This document shows, piece after piece, positions 44,608 to 53,397 of a DNA stretch of 64,000 nt. Location of the stretch: contig NZ_CAOJCM010000001.1 in assembly GCF_948329825.1 (NCBI RefSeq), positions 1,397,467 through 1,461,466 on the forward strand, in the 5' to 3' direction. A model generated the notes under the pieces. That model worked only from the letters and a program-made list of their open reading frames with translations. It had not been told where the DNA came from and searched no databases. The position numbers were made by a program, and so were the translations under genes. The stretch comes from Paenibacillus sp. JJ-100 (GTDB lineage: Bacteria; Bacillota; Bacilli; Paenibacillales; Paenibacillaceae). Position 1 is the first letter of the stretch. Every line of letters starts with the position of its first letter.

Positions 44608-45288
44608 TCATGGTTTCAAAGACTCTAGAAAAAGAGATTTAAGTAAGTTGAATTGCTCGGATGGGTCTACACGAGTATTGAATGCATCGATACCTTCTAG
44701 CATGGACATTTTCTTGGAAAATGTTCCGTATACATTCATCATCGTAAGTAGAATGTTGACGGAATTTGAACTGGCACGTACAGAACGATCCTGTTCTCCT
44801 AACGCCGCCAATTCGGTAAATAATTCAATGATTTTGTTATATTCCGTTTGATACAATTCCAAATGCTCTACAGGTTCTTTGGAAAGCGCCACGTAACATT
44901 CAAAGGCTTCAATCAACTTGGAGTTCTGTTGGTGCTCAGCTTGCTGAAAGAAAATCAGGGTGTCGAATATTACGTTTAATTTCTCGTAACATGTTCCATC
45001 TCCACGTACAATCTTTTCAAAGATAACCACTTCGGACTGAACAATATGTGAAGCAACGGCAACAATCAAATGCTCTTTCTTGGGAAAATAGCGGAATACT
45101 GTAGCTACGCCAAGGCTTGCAGCCTTGGCAATTTCCTGCATGGTAGCCTTTTCGAATCCTTGCTGTGTGAAAATAGAAGTGGCAGCTTGAATGATGCTTA
45201 AACGGCGTTTCTCTCGCAGCTCGCTTCGCTCATTCTCCTGACGTTGTCGGGGTTGAATAGGGATAACCTCCTTGTCTCTGTAACTCAA
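44608..45288 (-). CDS. TetR/AcrR-family regulator
   Basis: Up to 226 residues. HTH in TMQEIAKAASLGVATVFRYFPKKEHLIVAV, about residues 40-70, read as the TetR DNA-binding domain; the rest is a ligand/dimer domain. Coordinates run to the TTG at 45288, the outermost usual start, but no ribosome site precedes it. Instead a full AAGGAGG (45267-45273) lies inside the frame, 8 nt before an ATT codon at 45258, which may be the true, rare start (216 residues). It is convergent with the MMPL gene and divergent from the GH53-like gene; either could be its target. Confidence 0.85.
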   Translation of the reverse strand: MSYRDKEVIPIQPRQRQENERSELREKRRLSIIQAATSIFTQQGFEKATMQEIAKAASLGVATVFRYFPKKEHLIVAVASHIVQSEVVIFEKIVRGDGTCYEKLNVIFDTLIFFQQAEHQQNSKLIEAFECYVALSKEPVEHLELYQTEYNKIIELFTELAALGEQDRSVRASSNSVNILLTMMNVYGTFSKKMSMLEGIDAFNTRVDPSEQFNLLKSLFLESLKP

Positions 45289-45408
45289 GTTATGCTAACA
45301 ATTGCAATTCTATTTGTCAACGAAGCGAGGTATTAAACGATTTTGTTCTCAGACAACTCTAGTAAGATCACTAGCCAAGATAAGCTATAAAGGGAGACTT
45401 CATTAATA

Positions 45409-46755
45409 ATGAACAAATTAAAATATGTATTACAACGTATGAAAACAAGAACAAAGATCATGATCTCTGTACTTTTCATACTTCTAATCGTAGCTTGCGT
45501 TATTGTAAGAAATTTGTCAGTGTATGTTGAAGATGAAAATTACGTACCTGCTGTTAGTACTGAGAACTTTCGCGTAGCGCTTTCGGTGAGTCCATTTTCA
45601 GGGGATGCATTTCAGAAAGGTTACACCTACACTGCCGGAGATCTTACTGCGAATAACAGAGAGGATTTAGAAAGAATGTACATTTCGTCAGGTGCTACGG
45701 AAATGTACGCACGAATTGCAACAAAAAGATATCCTACTGAAGATAACATGGTTAACGGTGAAGAAGATTCAAATGCTAATTACCATACCTTAGAGCAAGG
45801 ATTAGAGTTGGCCCGAATGGCAGCCGAATTGAATATACCGTTGAACCCTGAAATTATGCTTGCTTATACTTATATGGATATGGACCGGCAACAAGCTCCT
45901 AATTTCGAACAATATCCCGAGATCTACGCCTTGCAAAAAGAGAAACCATGGGAAGAATTAACATTGGAAGAAATGAACGTTGTTCTGGAGGCATACGGTA
46001 AGTTTGTCGCTACAGAAATTTTGAAAACGGGTGCTACAGTAGAGAACTGGAACATTGGCAATGAAGCTAACTATGGTTTCGCAGGAGTAAGCCTCGGGTT
46101 GAAAACCGCAGTAAACGAAAAGCTAGAGAAAGTTCCGGAATTTATGAGACATGTCTATTCTGTCATGGGTACCAAGTGGCTCAAGAACAATATATGGAAG
46201 TACAATGCAGTACAGATGGCTTCAGTAGCTAAAGGAATTAAAAGTGCATATGAGGATTTGGGACTTGATTCAAGTAATGTTAAGTTTTCAACGCATATCG
46301 CAACCGTAGTGACAACGGTGCATACAGCAGTCACTTATTTTAAGACGTTAAAGGAAAATGGATTTCCTGTTGATACTGCTGGAATTAGTTTTTATCCTAG
46401 CGCCCCAGGCGTGTACATCGATAAAATGGTTATGTATAAAAAAATCGTTACTGCCATAAACAAGCAGGTGGGTATTCCAGTATTTATTGCCGAGTTTTCT
46501 TATCCATCAGGTGAGGTGCAAGGTGCGTACGCTGGATGGTCAAATACCGCTAAGGGCTACCCACATAATGAAGAGGGACAAGCTGCTATCTATCATGATG
46601 TAATCGAGTGGGGAAAAACACACGGTCTTATAGGCATCCGGTATTGGGCTCCTGATTACAGTGGGTGGGGAAGTATGTCCATGTTTGATTACTCGGAGAA
46701 TAATGCCAAAGCTAAAAAAATCTTAATGGATGCTATTTCCAAAGAGACAAATTAA
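45409..46755 (+). CDS. membrane-anchored GH53-like glycosidase (endo-beta-1,4-galactanase family)
   Basis: 448 residues. A basic start and one membrane segment (about residues 18-36) without a clear cleavage site suggest a membrane anchor with the enzyme outside. From residue ~48 the protein follows the GH53 TIM-barrel pattern: WNIGNEANYG with the acid/base Glu (about 210), GISFYPSAPG, and VFIAEFSYPSG with the nucleophile Glu (about 365), then IRYWAPDYSG. GH53 enzymes cut arabinogalactan type I. Similarity is moderate, so another clan-A activity remains possible. GGGAGA precedes the ATG. Single gene ending in a repeat-borne terminator. Confidence 0.72.
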   Translation: MNKLKYVLQRMKTRTKIMISVLFILLIVACVIVRNLSVYVEDENYVPAVSTENFRVALSVSPFSGDAFQKGYTYTAGDLTANNREDLERMYISSGATEMYARIATKRYPTEDNMVNGEEDSNANYHTLEQGLELARMAAELNIPLNPEIMLAYTYMDMDRQQAPNFEQYPEIYALQKEKPWEELTLEEMNVVLEAYGKFVATEILKTGATVENWNIGNEANYGFAGVSLGLKTAVNEKLEKVPEFMRHVYSVMGTKWLKNNIWKYNAVQMASVAKGIKSAYEDLGLDSSNVKFSTHIATVVTTVHTAVTYFKTLKENGFPVDTAGISFYPSAPGVYIDKMVMYKKIVTAINKQVGIPVFIAEFSYPSGEVQGAYAGWSNTAKGYPHNEEGQAAIYHDVIEWGKTHGLIGIRYWAPDYSGWGSMSMFDYSENNAKAKKILMDAISKETN

Positions 46756-46806
46756 AATACCATACTAATCAGGTTAATTTCGTTCGTATACGAATCATTA
46801 TAAAAA

Positions 46807-46830
46807 AAGTCGCTTCTAGCGGCTTTTTTT
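46807..46830 (+). terminator. repeat-borne intrinsic terminator after the GH53-like gene
   Basis: AAGTCGCT (46807-46814) pairs with AGCGGCTT (46818-46825) around a 3-nt loop, then T run. It directly abuts the 69-nt element at 46832. Confidence 0.85.
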
Positions 46831-46831
46831 G

Positions 46832-46900
46832 TTATGGCTTTAGCCAGTTGAGTGCGTGAAACGCGCGAAACAAATAACCATCCTCTATGCGGGTGGAGGG
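46832..46900. repeat. 69-nt hairpin element, copy 1 (possible IS200/IS605-derived or structured RNA)
   Basis: Begins TTATGGCTTTAGCC and ends GCGGGTGGAGGG. It holds three small hairpins: GGC-TTTA-GCC, GCGT-GAAA-CGC and a terminal stem CCATCC-N-GGGTGG. It differs from copy 2 (63883-63951) at 3 of 69 positions; the change in the last stem keeps pairing as a G:U. Small hairpins with no coding capacity recall ends of IS200/IS605 elements, but no transposase is near. Confidence 0.6.
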
Positions 46901-47048
46901 CCTAAGCATGCTTCAATGAGTCAAACATGTAAAAAGATAGCAAGTTACTCAAAACACGGCCAGACTGGGTTGAAGCCCAAGCAACTGCCCCAGAGATGAA
47001 TAAGATGTGACAACTATATAAAAATGTGCTCATGGTTAGGAGACAAAC
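46901..47048. other. leader region of the glycan cluster, no gene
   Basis: G/C-rich small inverted repeats occur (for example GGGTTGAAGCCC at 46975-46986) between the 69-nt element and the first glycosyltransferase gene. This could be a structured leader or the outer part of the mobile element; I cannot assign a known riboswitch. Confidence 0.3.
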
Positions 47049-48032
47049 ATGTTAATATATCGCATCTTGTTTTTAGAGACACATCCCATGTGGATTTATG
47101 GATTGCCCAAAGGATTTGAAAAATTAGGACATAAGGTGAAAATTTGTGCTACAGATCAACATGCTGCCCGAACCATTCGTCGATTTAAACCTGATCTGAT
47201 CTTTGTCATGGGTTGGACGCCTTCCAATAGTACACCTGAGAAACAACGACTTATTGCCCAATTGGTCCAACATTCTAAGGTTCCTCTCATATATTGGTCA
47301 ACAGAAGATCCGGGTTACACAGACGTATTCTCACTACCTCTCATCCGTAGAACGCGTCCCGCTTTTGTATTTTCCATTCATCGTACAACCGTACAACGAT
47401 TCAAAAAACAAGCCATTCCTGCTGCTCATTTGGATTTTGGAAGTGATCCGGATACACATCGTAGATTGAAACGGATGAAAAAATATAAAGGGAACGCGGC
47501 TCTAGTTGCGAACGGATACTCAAAATTGTATAGAGAGAAGCCAAAACATTACCGGTTCAAGTCTGTACGGCGACTTGTCAATCCGTTTTTGGAAAAAGGG
47601 TTAAAGGTGGATATCTACGGACGGGATTGGAGCAAGATGAAGAAGCTGTTCAAAACAAGTGTTCCCGTTAAACAGATTCATGGATATCTACCGTATAAGG
47701 AAGCGGTAAAAGTATACAATTCCGTTGATTTTGTAATTGGTCCTCAGAATGCGGAAGATCGTCTCACCCAAAGAACATATGAAATTCTTGCTTCTGGAGG
47801 ATTGCTTATAACAGATGACACGCCAGAGGTACGCAGATGGTTCCGTCCAGGCAAGGACCTGCTCGTTTCTTCATCTGAACGTGAGACGAGGAATCTGATT
47901 GCAAAATATTTGCGCTCTCCCCAGAAACGGGAGCAGATCAAACGCAATGCAGTAAAGGCAGCAGCTCAACATTCCTACAAGAAGAGAGCAGCTTACATTC
48001 TCCGGATCTTGACGAGAAAAGGTATTATTTAG
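47049..48032 (+). CDS. CgeB-like glycosyltransferase, paralogue 1
   Basis: 327 residues, GT-B fold, no signal peptide or membrane segment. N-terminal domain starts ILFLETHPMWIYGLPKGF; the middle has LIYWSTEDPGYTDVFS; the C-terminal donor domain has IHGYLPYKEAVKVYNS and LTQRTYEILASGG, the CgeB signature. B. subtilis CgeB (about 317 residues) glycosylates the outermost spore layer. The very basic C-terminus (KKRAAYILRILTRKG) is shared by the three paralogues here (48738, 50380). First gene of the cluster; it converges with the deacetylase gene, their ends overlapping by 8 nt. Confidence 0.85.
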   Translation: MLIYRILFLETHPMWIYGLPKGFEKLGHKVKICATDQHAARTIRRFKPDLIFVMGWTPSNSTPEKQRLIAQLVQHSKVPLIYWSTEDPGYTDVFSLPLIRRTRPAFVFSIHRTTVQRFKKQAIPAAHLDFGSDPDTHRRLKRMKKYKGNAALVANGYSKLYREKPKHYRFKSVRRLVNPFLEKGLKVDIYGRDWSKMKKLFKTSVPVKQIHGYLPYKEAVKVYNSVDFVIGPQNAEDRLTQRTYEILASGGLLITDDTPEVRRWFRPGKDLLVSSSERETRNLIAKYLRSPQKREQIKRNAVKAAAQHSYKKRAAYILRILTRKGII

Positions 48033-48648
48033 TACGCATACGCAGTAGTTCAGACACAGTGACGAACACATATCCCTGACGCCGAAGCTTGCGAATGATG
48101 AATGGTAAAGCACGAGCGGTCTGACGAGCCGAATCGCTTGCGTGTAGCAGCAGAATATCACCCGGTTTTACACCAGTAGTCGAATTACGAATAATGGTAC
48201 GTACTCCTGGATTCGTCCAATCCATAGAATCTTTGCTCCAGTGAATGGTTGAATATCCAAGGGAGCCGAGTAATTGAATTACACGTTCGTTCATATCGCC
48301 ATTAGGTGTACGAATGAGCTTACATTTAACTCCCGTAGCTTTTCGGATGGTGTTTTCTGCAGCTTTGACTTCCCGGGTGATCCAACGGTTACTATGTTCA
48401 GTGTAATTTTGATGAAGACGTCCATGCGAGCCAATTTCATAGCCTTGGTTTTTAATTTTGCGTGCTAACATCGGGCGTTCCGCTACCCAGGTACTGGACA
48501 GAAAAAAGGTCGCTTTCTTCACTCGACTGGCTGATAGAGCATCGAGGACAGGGGTCGGCATTTTACCTCCCCAACCAATATCAAAAGTCAAAGCTATACA
48601 TTTTTTGTGAGTACTCACGCGGTATACCGCTTCGAATTGTGGATTCAT
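48025..48648 (-). CDS. PdaB-like polysaccharide deacetylase (sporulation type)
   Basis: 207 residues from the ATG at 48648 (AAGGGGG 6 nt before; a TTG at 48666 is upstream of this site). NodB/CE4 fold: LTFDIGWGG replaces the usual TFDDG, as in PdaB, where the second Asp is not kept; GSHGRLHQN supplies the two His; RTPNGD and LLLHASD follow. B. subtilis PdaB is needed for late spore stability. It lacks the N-terminal membrane segment of PdaB, so secretion is unexplained. Only leftward gene of its kind in the cluster; divergent from paralogue 2 with about 90 bp between. Confidence 0.85.
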   Translation of the reverse strand: MNPQFEAVYRVSTHKKCIALTFDIGWGGKMPTPVLDALSASRVKKATFFLSSTWVAERPMLARKIKNQGYEIGSHGRLHQNYTEHSNRWITREVKAAENTIRKATGVKCKLIRTPNGDMNERVIQLLGSLGYSTIHWSKDSMDWTNPGVRTIIRNSTTGVKPGDILLLHASDSARQTARALPFIIRKLRRQGYVFVTVSELLRMRTK

Positions 48649-48737
48649 CGTATGCCCCCTTCTCAAACCATATATATGTCAATCGGATTGAATTGATTAT
48701 GCACTTGTCATTGTGATTACAGGACGGTGATATCGAA

Positions 48738-49718
48738 ATGAGAATTTTATTTTTAGAGAGAGGCAAGTTGTGGTCATATGGACTGCCTGACGGGTTACGA
48801 GATCTTGGACACCAAGTTCGAGCGTCGGGACCGGTTCGAGAGCAATCACTCCGTCGACAATTACGCTCTTATAAGCCGGATATGTTGGTGTCCGTCGGAT
48901 GGGGACCTGATCATAGCCGGAAGCAACAACGGTTAGTGAGAAAGCTGGCAACAGAGTATCGTATTCCACTCATTTATTGGTCAACGGAGGATCCGAATTT
49001 TACTGATGTGTTCACGCTGCCTCTTCTTAAACGTATGAAGCCTGACTATACATTCACCATTTCTGAAAAAACGGCTAACAGATTTAGAAAGTTAGGATAT
49101 GCTGCAGCCTATCTGGATTACGCCTATCATCCTCGGGTGCATTATCGAACCCGTGTGAAAAAGAAATATAAGACAGATATTGCGTTAGTAGCCAATGCCT
49201 ATCCTGATGTTCTCAAGAAATATCCAAAACTTTATCGGAATCAATCCCTACGTATTCTTGTGCGTCCATTGCTGAAGAACGGTTATCGCATTCATTTTTA
49301 CGGACGCAACTGGTCGCGGATGAAGTCCATACTAGGTTTCTCTATTCCTCCAGAGTGGATCAAAGGGCATATTACCTATAAAAAAGCCAATCAAGTATTC
49401 AGTTCGGCGAAAATCATGATTGGGTTACAAAACTACACCGACATGCTAACTCAGCGAACGTATGAAACCTTGGGCTCATCTGGCTTTTTCCTAACTTGTG
49501 ATACACCTGCAGTCAGAGGCATGTTAAAGCCGGGAAGAGATGTGGCTGTAAGTTCAACTCCACAGGAGACGTTGAGAAAAGTTCGGTATTATTTGAAACA
49601 TGAGGGTGAAAGAGAGAAGATCAGACGTAATGGACGGTCAGCGATTGCTCGTCATAATTATACTGCCCGTGCCAGGTTCATGTTGTCGACTCTGAGGAAG
49701 AAGGGAGTGATAAGGTGA
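48738..49718 (+). CDS. CgeB-like glycosyltransferase, paralogue 2
   Basis: 326 residues, same plan as paralogue 1: ILFLERGKLWSYGLPDGL at the start, IYWSTEDPNFTDVFTLP in the middle, LTQRTYETLGSSGFF and a basic end. Probably glycosylates a spore-surface or wall polymer. It begins a rightward run of five genes; its TGA stop overlaps the GTG start of the next gene by 4 nt, so they are translationally coupled. Confidence 0.85.
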   Translation: MRILFLERGKLWSYGLPDGLRDLGHQVRASGPVREQSLRRQLRSYKPDMLVSVGWGPDHSRKQQRLVRKLATEYRIPLIYWSTEDPNFTDVFTLPLLKRMKPDYTFTISEKTANRFRKLGYAAAYLDYAYHPRVHYRTRVKKKYKTDIALVANAYPDVLKKYPKLYRNQSLRILVRPLLKNGYRIHFYGRNWSRMKSILGFSIPPEWIKGHITYKKANQVFSSAKIMIGLQNYTDMLTQRTYETLGSSGFFLTCDTPAVRGMLKPGRDVAVSSTPQETLRKVRYYLKHEGEREKIRRNGRSAIARHNYTARARFMLSTLRKKGVIR

Positions 49719-50377
49719 TCACCACCGGTCCAACAAATAGAAGACACGGTAAAATTGCATATCTTACATTTGATGATGGTCCATCCAAGTACACAAATCA
49801 AATACTAGACATTTTGAAGAAGCACAACATCCAAGCCACATTTTTTGTAGTGGGTAACCCAACCCCTTATGGTTTGAGAATGTACAGAAAACTGAAGAGA
49901 TTAGGCCACGGGATAGGAAATCACACGTACTCACATCATTTTGAACGCATCTACCGCAGCTCAACCGATTTTTTTAATGATTTTTACAGATTGGAACGAT
50001 TTATACAACGTGTTATTGGGGTACGTACACGCTTGTTTCGTTTTCCGGGTGGTTCGAATACTCAGCTTGGGTACAACATTGGTGGACGTAGAACTATGGA
50101 ATCCATTAAAAGGAAACTTGGTGCTAGAGGCTATCGATACTGTGATTGGACAATTGATTCCCAAGATTCTTTATTACCTCGGCCTACTCCCAGAGAAATT
50201 ACTGCCAAAGTGCTGCGTGAGAGTAAATATCAGCAACATTGCATTATATTGTGCCACGATTTCTCTGAACGCAGTTTGTTGGCATTACCCGCAATTATTC
50301 TTGGACTGAAGAAGCAAGGGTATCGATTCGAAAAGCTTTCTACACGTTCTTATAACTATCAAATAAAGGAGGGATAG
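49715..50377 (+). CDS. NodB-domain polysaccharide/peptidoglycan deacetylase (CE4)
   Basis: 220 residues from a GTG at 49715. Unlike its two neighbours of the fold it keeps the full CE4 set: YLTFDDGPSKYT with both Asp, GNHTYSHH with the metal His pair, RFPGGSN, and a late ILCHD. It should remove N-acetyl groups from a GlcNAc polymer or peptidoglycan. No signal peptide is visible, which is odd for a wall enzyme and hints at action on a cytoplasmic glycan, or release during mother-cell lysis. It sits between two CgeB-like genes, 2 nt before the second. Confidence 0.88.
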   Translation: MITTGPTNRRHGKIAYLTFDDGPSKYTNQILDILKKHNIQATFFVVGNPTPYGLRMYRKLKRLGHGIGNHTYSHHFERIYRSSTDFFNDFYRLERFIQRVIGVRTRLFRFPGGSNTQLGYNIGGRRTMESIKRKLGARGYRYCDWTIDSQDSLLPRPTPREITAKVLRESKYQQHCIILCHDFSERSLLALPAIILGLKKQGYRFEKLSTRSYNYQIKEG

Positions 50378-50379
50378 TT

Positions 50380-51357
50380 ATGAAAGTATTATTCCTTGAA
50401 AATCATCCCATGTGGATTCACGGTCTACCCAATGGATTTCGGGATGCAGGTCATACAGTTAAAATCTCCGGTTCTCTTACCAAAAACAAGCTCTCAAAAT
50501 TGCTTAAGGATTTTAAGCCTGATTTAGTCATAAGCATGGGCTGGACACCCGAGCACGCTGTTTATAAACAGAAATGGATGAGACGTTTTATTGGGGATAC
50601 GCATATTCCTCACGTGTACTGGGCAACAGAGGACCCCACTCATCATGAATCATTCTCTCTTCCCTATGTTCGTGTAGTCAAACCCGATTTTGTCTTTACC
50701 ATCTGTCGATCCATGGTAAAAACATATAAACGTATGGGCATACAAGCAGCGCATATGGACTTTGGATATCATCGTAAAGTGCATCGCAGAGGACGTATCG
50801 TTCCTCATTTAAAAAGTAACATTGCCGTGGTAGCCAATGGTTATTCCCGGATTCTCAAACTGTATCCGAAGCATTATCGCATTAAATCAATACATCATTT
50901 AATTCGTCCTTTGATAAAGGACGGTACTAGAATTGATTTTTGGGGACGGCAGTGGGAAGAGATGAAGCCTGTTTTGGGTGTGAAAATTCCCCGTAGTTGG
51001 ATACACGGTTATTTGGATTATCCCGATGCACGTAAAGTATATAGTTCGGCTAAGATTGTCATCGGACCACAGAATCAACTGACTCAGGTGACTCAGCGAA
51101 CTTATGAAATTTTGGGTTCAGGAGGGTTCCTCATCACCAGCAATACACCGGAGATACGTCGATTGTTCAAACCTGGCCGTGATCTAGTTGTTTCCGCTTC
51201 TGCTGAGCAGACACGAAAACTTGTCCGGTACTATCTCAAGCATCCTAAAGCAAGAGAAGCCATACGCAGACAAGGTCAACGTACCGTTCGGAAACATAAT
51301 TATAAGTCACGTGCTCAATACATGATCCGGCAATTGAAGAAACATAAAATCCTATAA
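50380..51357 (+). CDS. CgeB-like glycosyltransferase, paralogue 3
   Basis: 325 residues. VLFLENHPMWIHGLPNGF, YWATEDPTHHESFSLP, then IHGYLDYPDARKVYSS and VTQRTYEILGSGGFL. It is closer in its first motif to paralogue 1 (HPMWI) than to paralogue 2. GGAGGGATAGTT precedes the ATG, 2 nt after the previous stop. Three related transferases suggest either stepwise addition of different sugars or redundancy after tandem duplication. Confidence 0.85.
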   Translation: MKVLFLENHPMWIHGLPNGFRDAGHTVKISGSLTKNKLSKLLKDFKPDLVISMGWTPEHAVYKQKWMRRFIGDTHIPHVYWATEDPTHHESFSLPYVRVVKPDFVFTICRSMVKTYKRMGIQAAHMDFGYHRKVHRRGRIVPHLKSNIAVVANGYSRILKLYPKHYRIKSIHHLIRPLIKDGTRIDFWGRQWEEMKPVLGVKIPRSWIHGYLDYPDARKVYSSAKIVIGPQNQLTQVTQRTYEILGSGGFLITSNTPEIRRLFKPGRDLVVSASAEQTRKLVRYYLKHPKAREAIRRQGQRTVRKHNYKSRAQYMIRQLKKHKIL

Positions 51358-51388
51358 ATATGTTCATTAGGAAAGAGAGGATGCCTGC

Positions 51389-52003
51389 GTGACGAAGACG
51401 ATACAGGTTCTAAGCCGGATTCCAACAAATCAAAAGATCGTTGCTTTAACCTTTGATATTGCTAACGGTCACGATGTACCCCAGCGGATGTTGTCCCTTT
51501 TGCGGAAGCTTGAGGTCAACAAGGCGACTTTTTTTATAACAGGAATCTGGGCCAAAGAGCATCCTCGTATCGCTAAACGTCTTAGGCAAAGGGGATACGA
51601 GATTGCATCGCATGGATATCGGCATCAGGACTACAGGAAACATAATAATACATGGATAGAGAATGAAGTGAAATTGGCGCAGAAGGCGATAATGCGATCG
51701 ACGGGGGTATGGCCCCGTTTGTTCCGTACGCCTGGCGGTGATATGAATCAACGCGTCATCCACAAACTTCATTCGATGAATCAGACCATTGTGCACTGGG
51801 ACGTAGATTCGCTGGATTGGAAGCTAACCCGGATTAATACCATTGTGAATCGGGTTGTTCCCTATACTCGTCCAGGTTCCATCATTTTGTTGCATGCGAA
51901 TGATCCTTGGGATCAAAGTCTGCAGGCTGTATCTATGATCGTTGGCAAACTAAGGCGTAAAGGATACCGATTTGTAACGGTGTCTGAACTGTTGCGTCAG
52001 TAG
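51389..52003 (+). CDS. PdaB-like polysaccharide deacetylase, second copy
   Basis: 204 residues from a GTG at 51389 (GAAAGAGAGG 8 nt before). ALTFDIANGHDVPQ at the first motif lacks the second Asp, as in the copy at 48025; ASHGYRHQDY, RTPGGDMN and LLHANDP follow. The C-terminus (KGYRFVTVSELLRQ) nearly repeats that of the first copy (QGYVFVTVSELLRM), so the two are close paralogues on opposite strands. It lies 31 nt after paralogue 3 and 31 nt before the GT2 gene, probably in the same operon. Confidence 0.85.
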   Translation: MTKTIQVLSRIPTNQKIVALTFDIANGHDVPQRMLSLLRKLEVNKATFFITGIWAKEHPRIAKRLRQRGYEIASHGYRHQDYRKHNNTWIENEVKLAQKAIMRSTGVWPRLFRTPGGDMNQRVIHKLHSMNQTIVHWDVDSLDWKLTRINTIVNRVVPYTRPGSIILLHANDPWDQSLQAVSMIVGKLRRKGYRFVTVSELLRQ

Positions 52004-52034
52004 CAAACTTTGTGAAATTCAGGAGCCGATTTCA

Positions 52035-52787
52035 ATGAAGATAACCCAAAAGGAAAAGCATGCAAGGCAATTTCAATCGGAACATGTGACTGTTATTGCC
52101 TGCACAAACCGTCCGGAGCATTTTGACCGATTGCTTGCGAACTTCAAACGGCAGAAATATCTTGCCAAAGAATTGCTAATTATACTGAACAACGACTCAA
52201 TGAAGTTAAAACAATACATGGAAAAAAGCAAAAATAAAGGAGACATCCGGCTGTATCAAATTCCTGAAAAAAAATCATTGGGCCATTGTCTCAACTATGC
52301 GGTGACCCGGGCTACACATAAAGTTATCGCCAGATTTGATGATGACGATTATTACTCGCCCTATTATCTGAACACTATGATGTATGCGCTGAACCAATCC
52401 AAAGCGGACATTGTGGGGAAAAGGGCTTGTCTTGTATACCTTGAATCCAGTTCTAAACTCATATTGCGTCATCCTAAGGATCAGAACTGTCATGTGGATC
52501 AAGTCGCCGGAGCAACATTGATGTGCCGAAAAAAGGTGTTTAGTAAAGTTCGGTTCCAACCGGTGTCGCTTGGAGAAAGTGTAGGATTCCTGATCCGCTG
52601 CAGGCGGAAAGGTTACAAGGTATACGCAACGGATTGTTTACATTATGTGATTCGACGTCGTGCCAACAAATCAAGCCACACATGGAAAATCAGTGACCGC
52701 AAGTTACGTGCCCAGAGTATTGAGTATAAGGGAAGTGGTGCGAATTACAGAAGCTACGCTTTAGCTCAATTTTGCGCGAATACATGA
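52035..52787 (+). CDS. family 2 glycosyltransferase
   Basis: 250 residues. GT-A fold: VTVIACTNRPEHFDRLLANF at the start, nucleotide-sugar motif ARFDDDDYYSPYYL (DDD near residue 103), then CRKKVFSKVRF and GESVGFLIRCRRKGYKVYAT. Similar GT2 proteins occur with spore-surface glycan genes. It transfers a sugar from a nucleotide donor; acceptor unknown. AGGAG precedes the ATG. Last of the rightward run; its 3' end overlaps the convergent SleB-type gene by 22 bp. Confidence 0.85.
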   Translation: MKITQKEKHARQFQSEHVTVIACTNRPEHFDRLLANFKRQKYLAKELLIILNNDSMKLKQYMEKSKNKGDIRLYQIPEKKSLGHCLNYAVTRATHKVIARFDDDDYYSPYYLNTMMYALNQSKADIVGKRACLVYLESSSKLILRHPKDQNCHVDQVAGATLMCRKKVFSKVRFQPVSLGESVGFLIRCRRKGYKVYATDCLHYVIRRRANKSSHTWKISDRKLRAQSIEYKGSGANYRSYALAQFCANT

Positions 52788-53269
52788 CGCCCGATTCGCA
52801 ATTTGATTCGGAGTCTTTTCACCCAGGTGGAGGTGGATTTATCAGGATTAAAGAAAAAAAGGGATCCACCTGTGGGATCGTTTCCCTTCATTGCTTCTCT
52901 TGCAGCTCGATAGGCCCGTCGATTGGGTTTTAGCCAGAACTGCCCATTGCTGACTACGGTAAATGCAAGAGGTTCGGTAATGACTTTTACGAGGGTATTT
53001 GGGAATTGAGGAGACTTTAACCGGTTCAACACGACAGCACCTACGGCTACCATACCTCGGTAGGGCTCTCCTCTGGATTCACTGTAAATCGTTCTAGCTA
53101 ATAGATTCAGTGAAGTATTTCCTGATGTAAGTTCTTTCAGACGAGGTATAGTCCGATGATGCAGCTTTATTTCTGCACTTATTTTGAAATCATTCTGAAA
53201 TCTAATCAAATTTTCATGTAGTGATTTTTTTTTGTATCCCAACAACAGCAATCGTTCTTTAAGCGACAT
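52766..53269 (-). CDS. SleB/CwlJ-type cell-wall hydrolase (spore cortex lytic family)
   Basis: 167 residues. Hydrolase_2 domain about 55-165: LLARTIYSESRGEPYRGMVA has the catalytic Glu, followed by AVVLNRLKSPQFPNT, and FFFNPDKSTSTWV near the end. SleB cleaves muramic-lactam peptidoglycan of the spore cortex at germination. The ~50-residue N-terminus (ERLLLLGYKKKSLHENLIRF) looks like a reduced peptidoglycan-binding repeat, and there is no signal peptide, unlike classical SleB. Divergent from the MurF-like gene with about 130 bp between them; GGGAGGG precedes the ATG. Confidence 0.85.
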   Translation of the reverse strand: MSLKERLLLLGYKKKSLHENLIRFQNDFKISAEIKLHHRTIPRLKELTSGNTSLNLLARTIYSESRGEPYRGMVAVGAVVLNRLKSPQFPNTLVKVITEPLAFTVVSNGQFWLKPNRRAYRAAREAMKGNDPTGGSLFFFNPDKSTSTWVKRLRIKLRIGRHVFAQN

Positions 53270-53397
53270 CAGTTTCCCTCCCTATGATTACAGACAAGTA
53301 CGTATAGTAATATTGGAATCTCGTATAAATAATCTATGAAAGTGAGATGGAGTGTGAACCTCTGTATACCCAGTGTTAGTCCAAAGGAGGGAAGAAC

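Noticed and set aside
46901..47048. possible riboswitch before the first CgeB-like gene
   Set aside because: Small stems occur, but no consensus core of a riboswitch class known to me could be matched.
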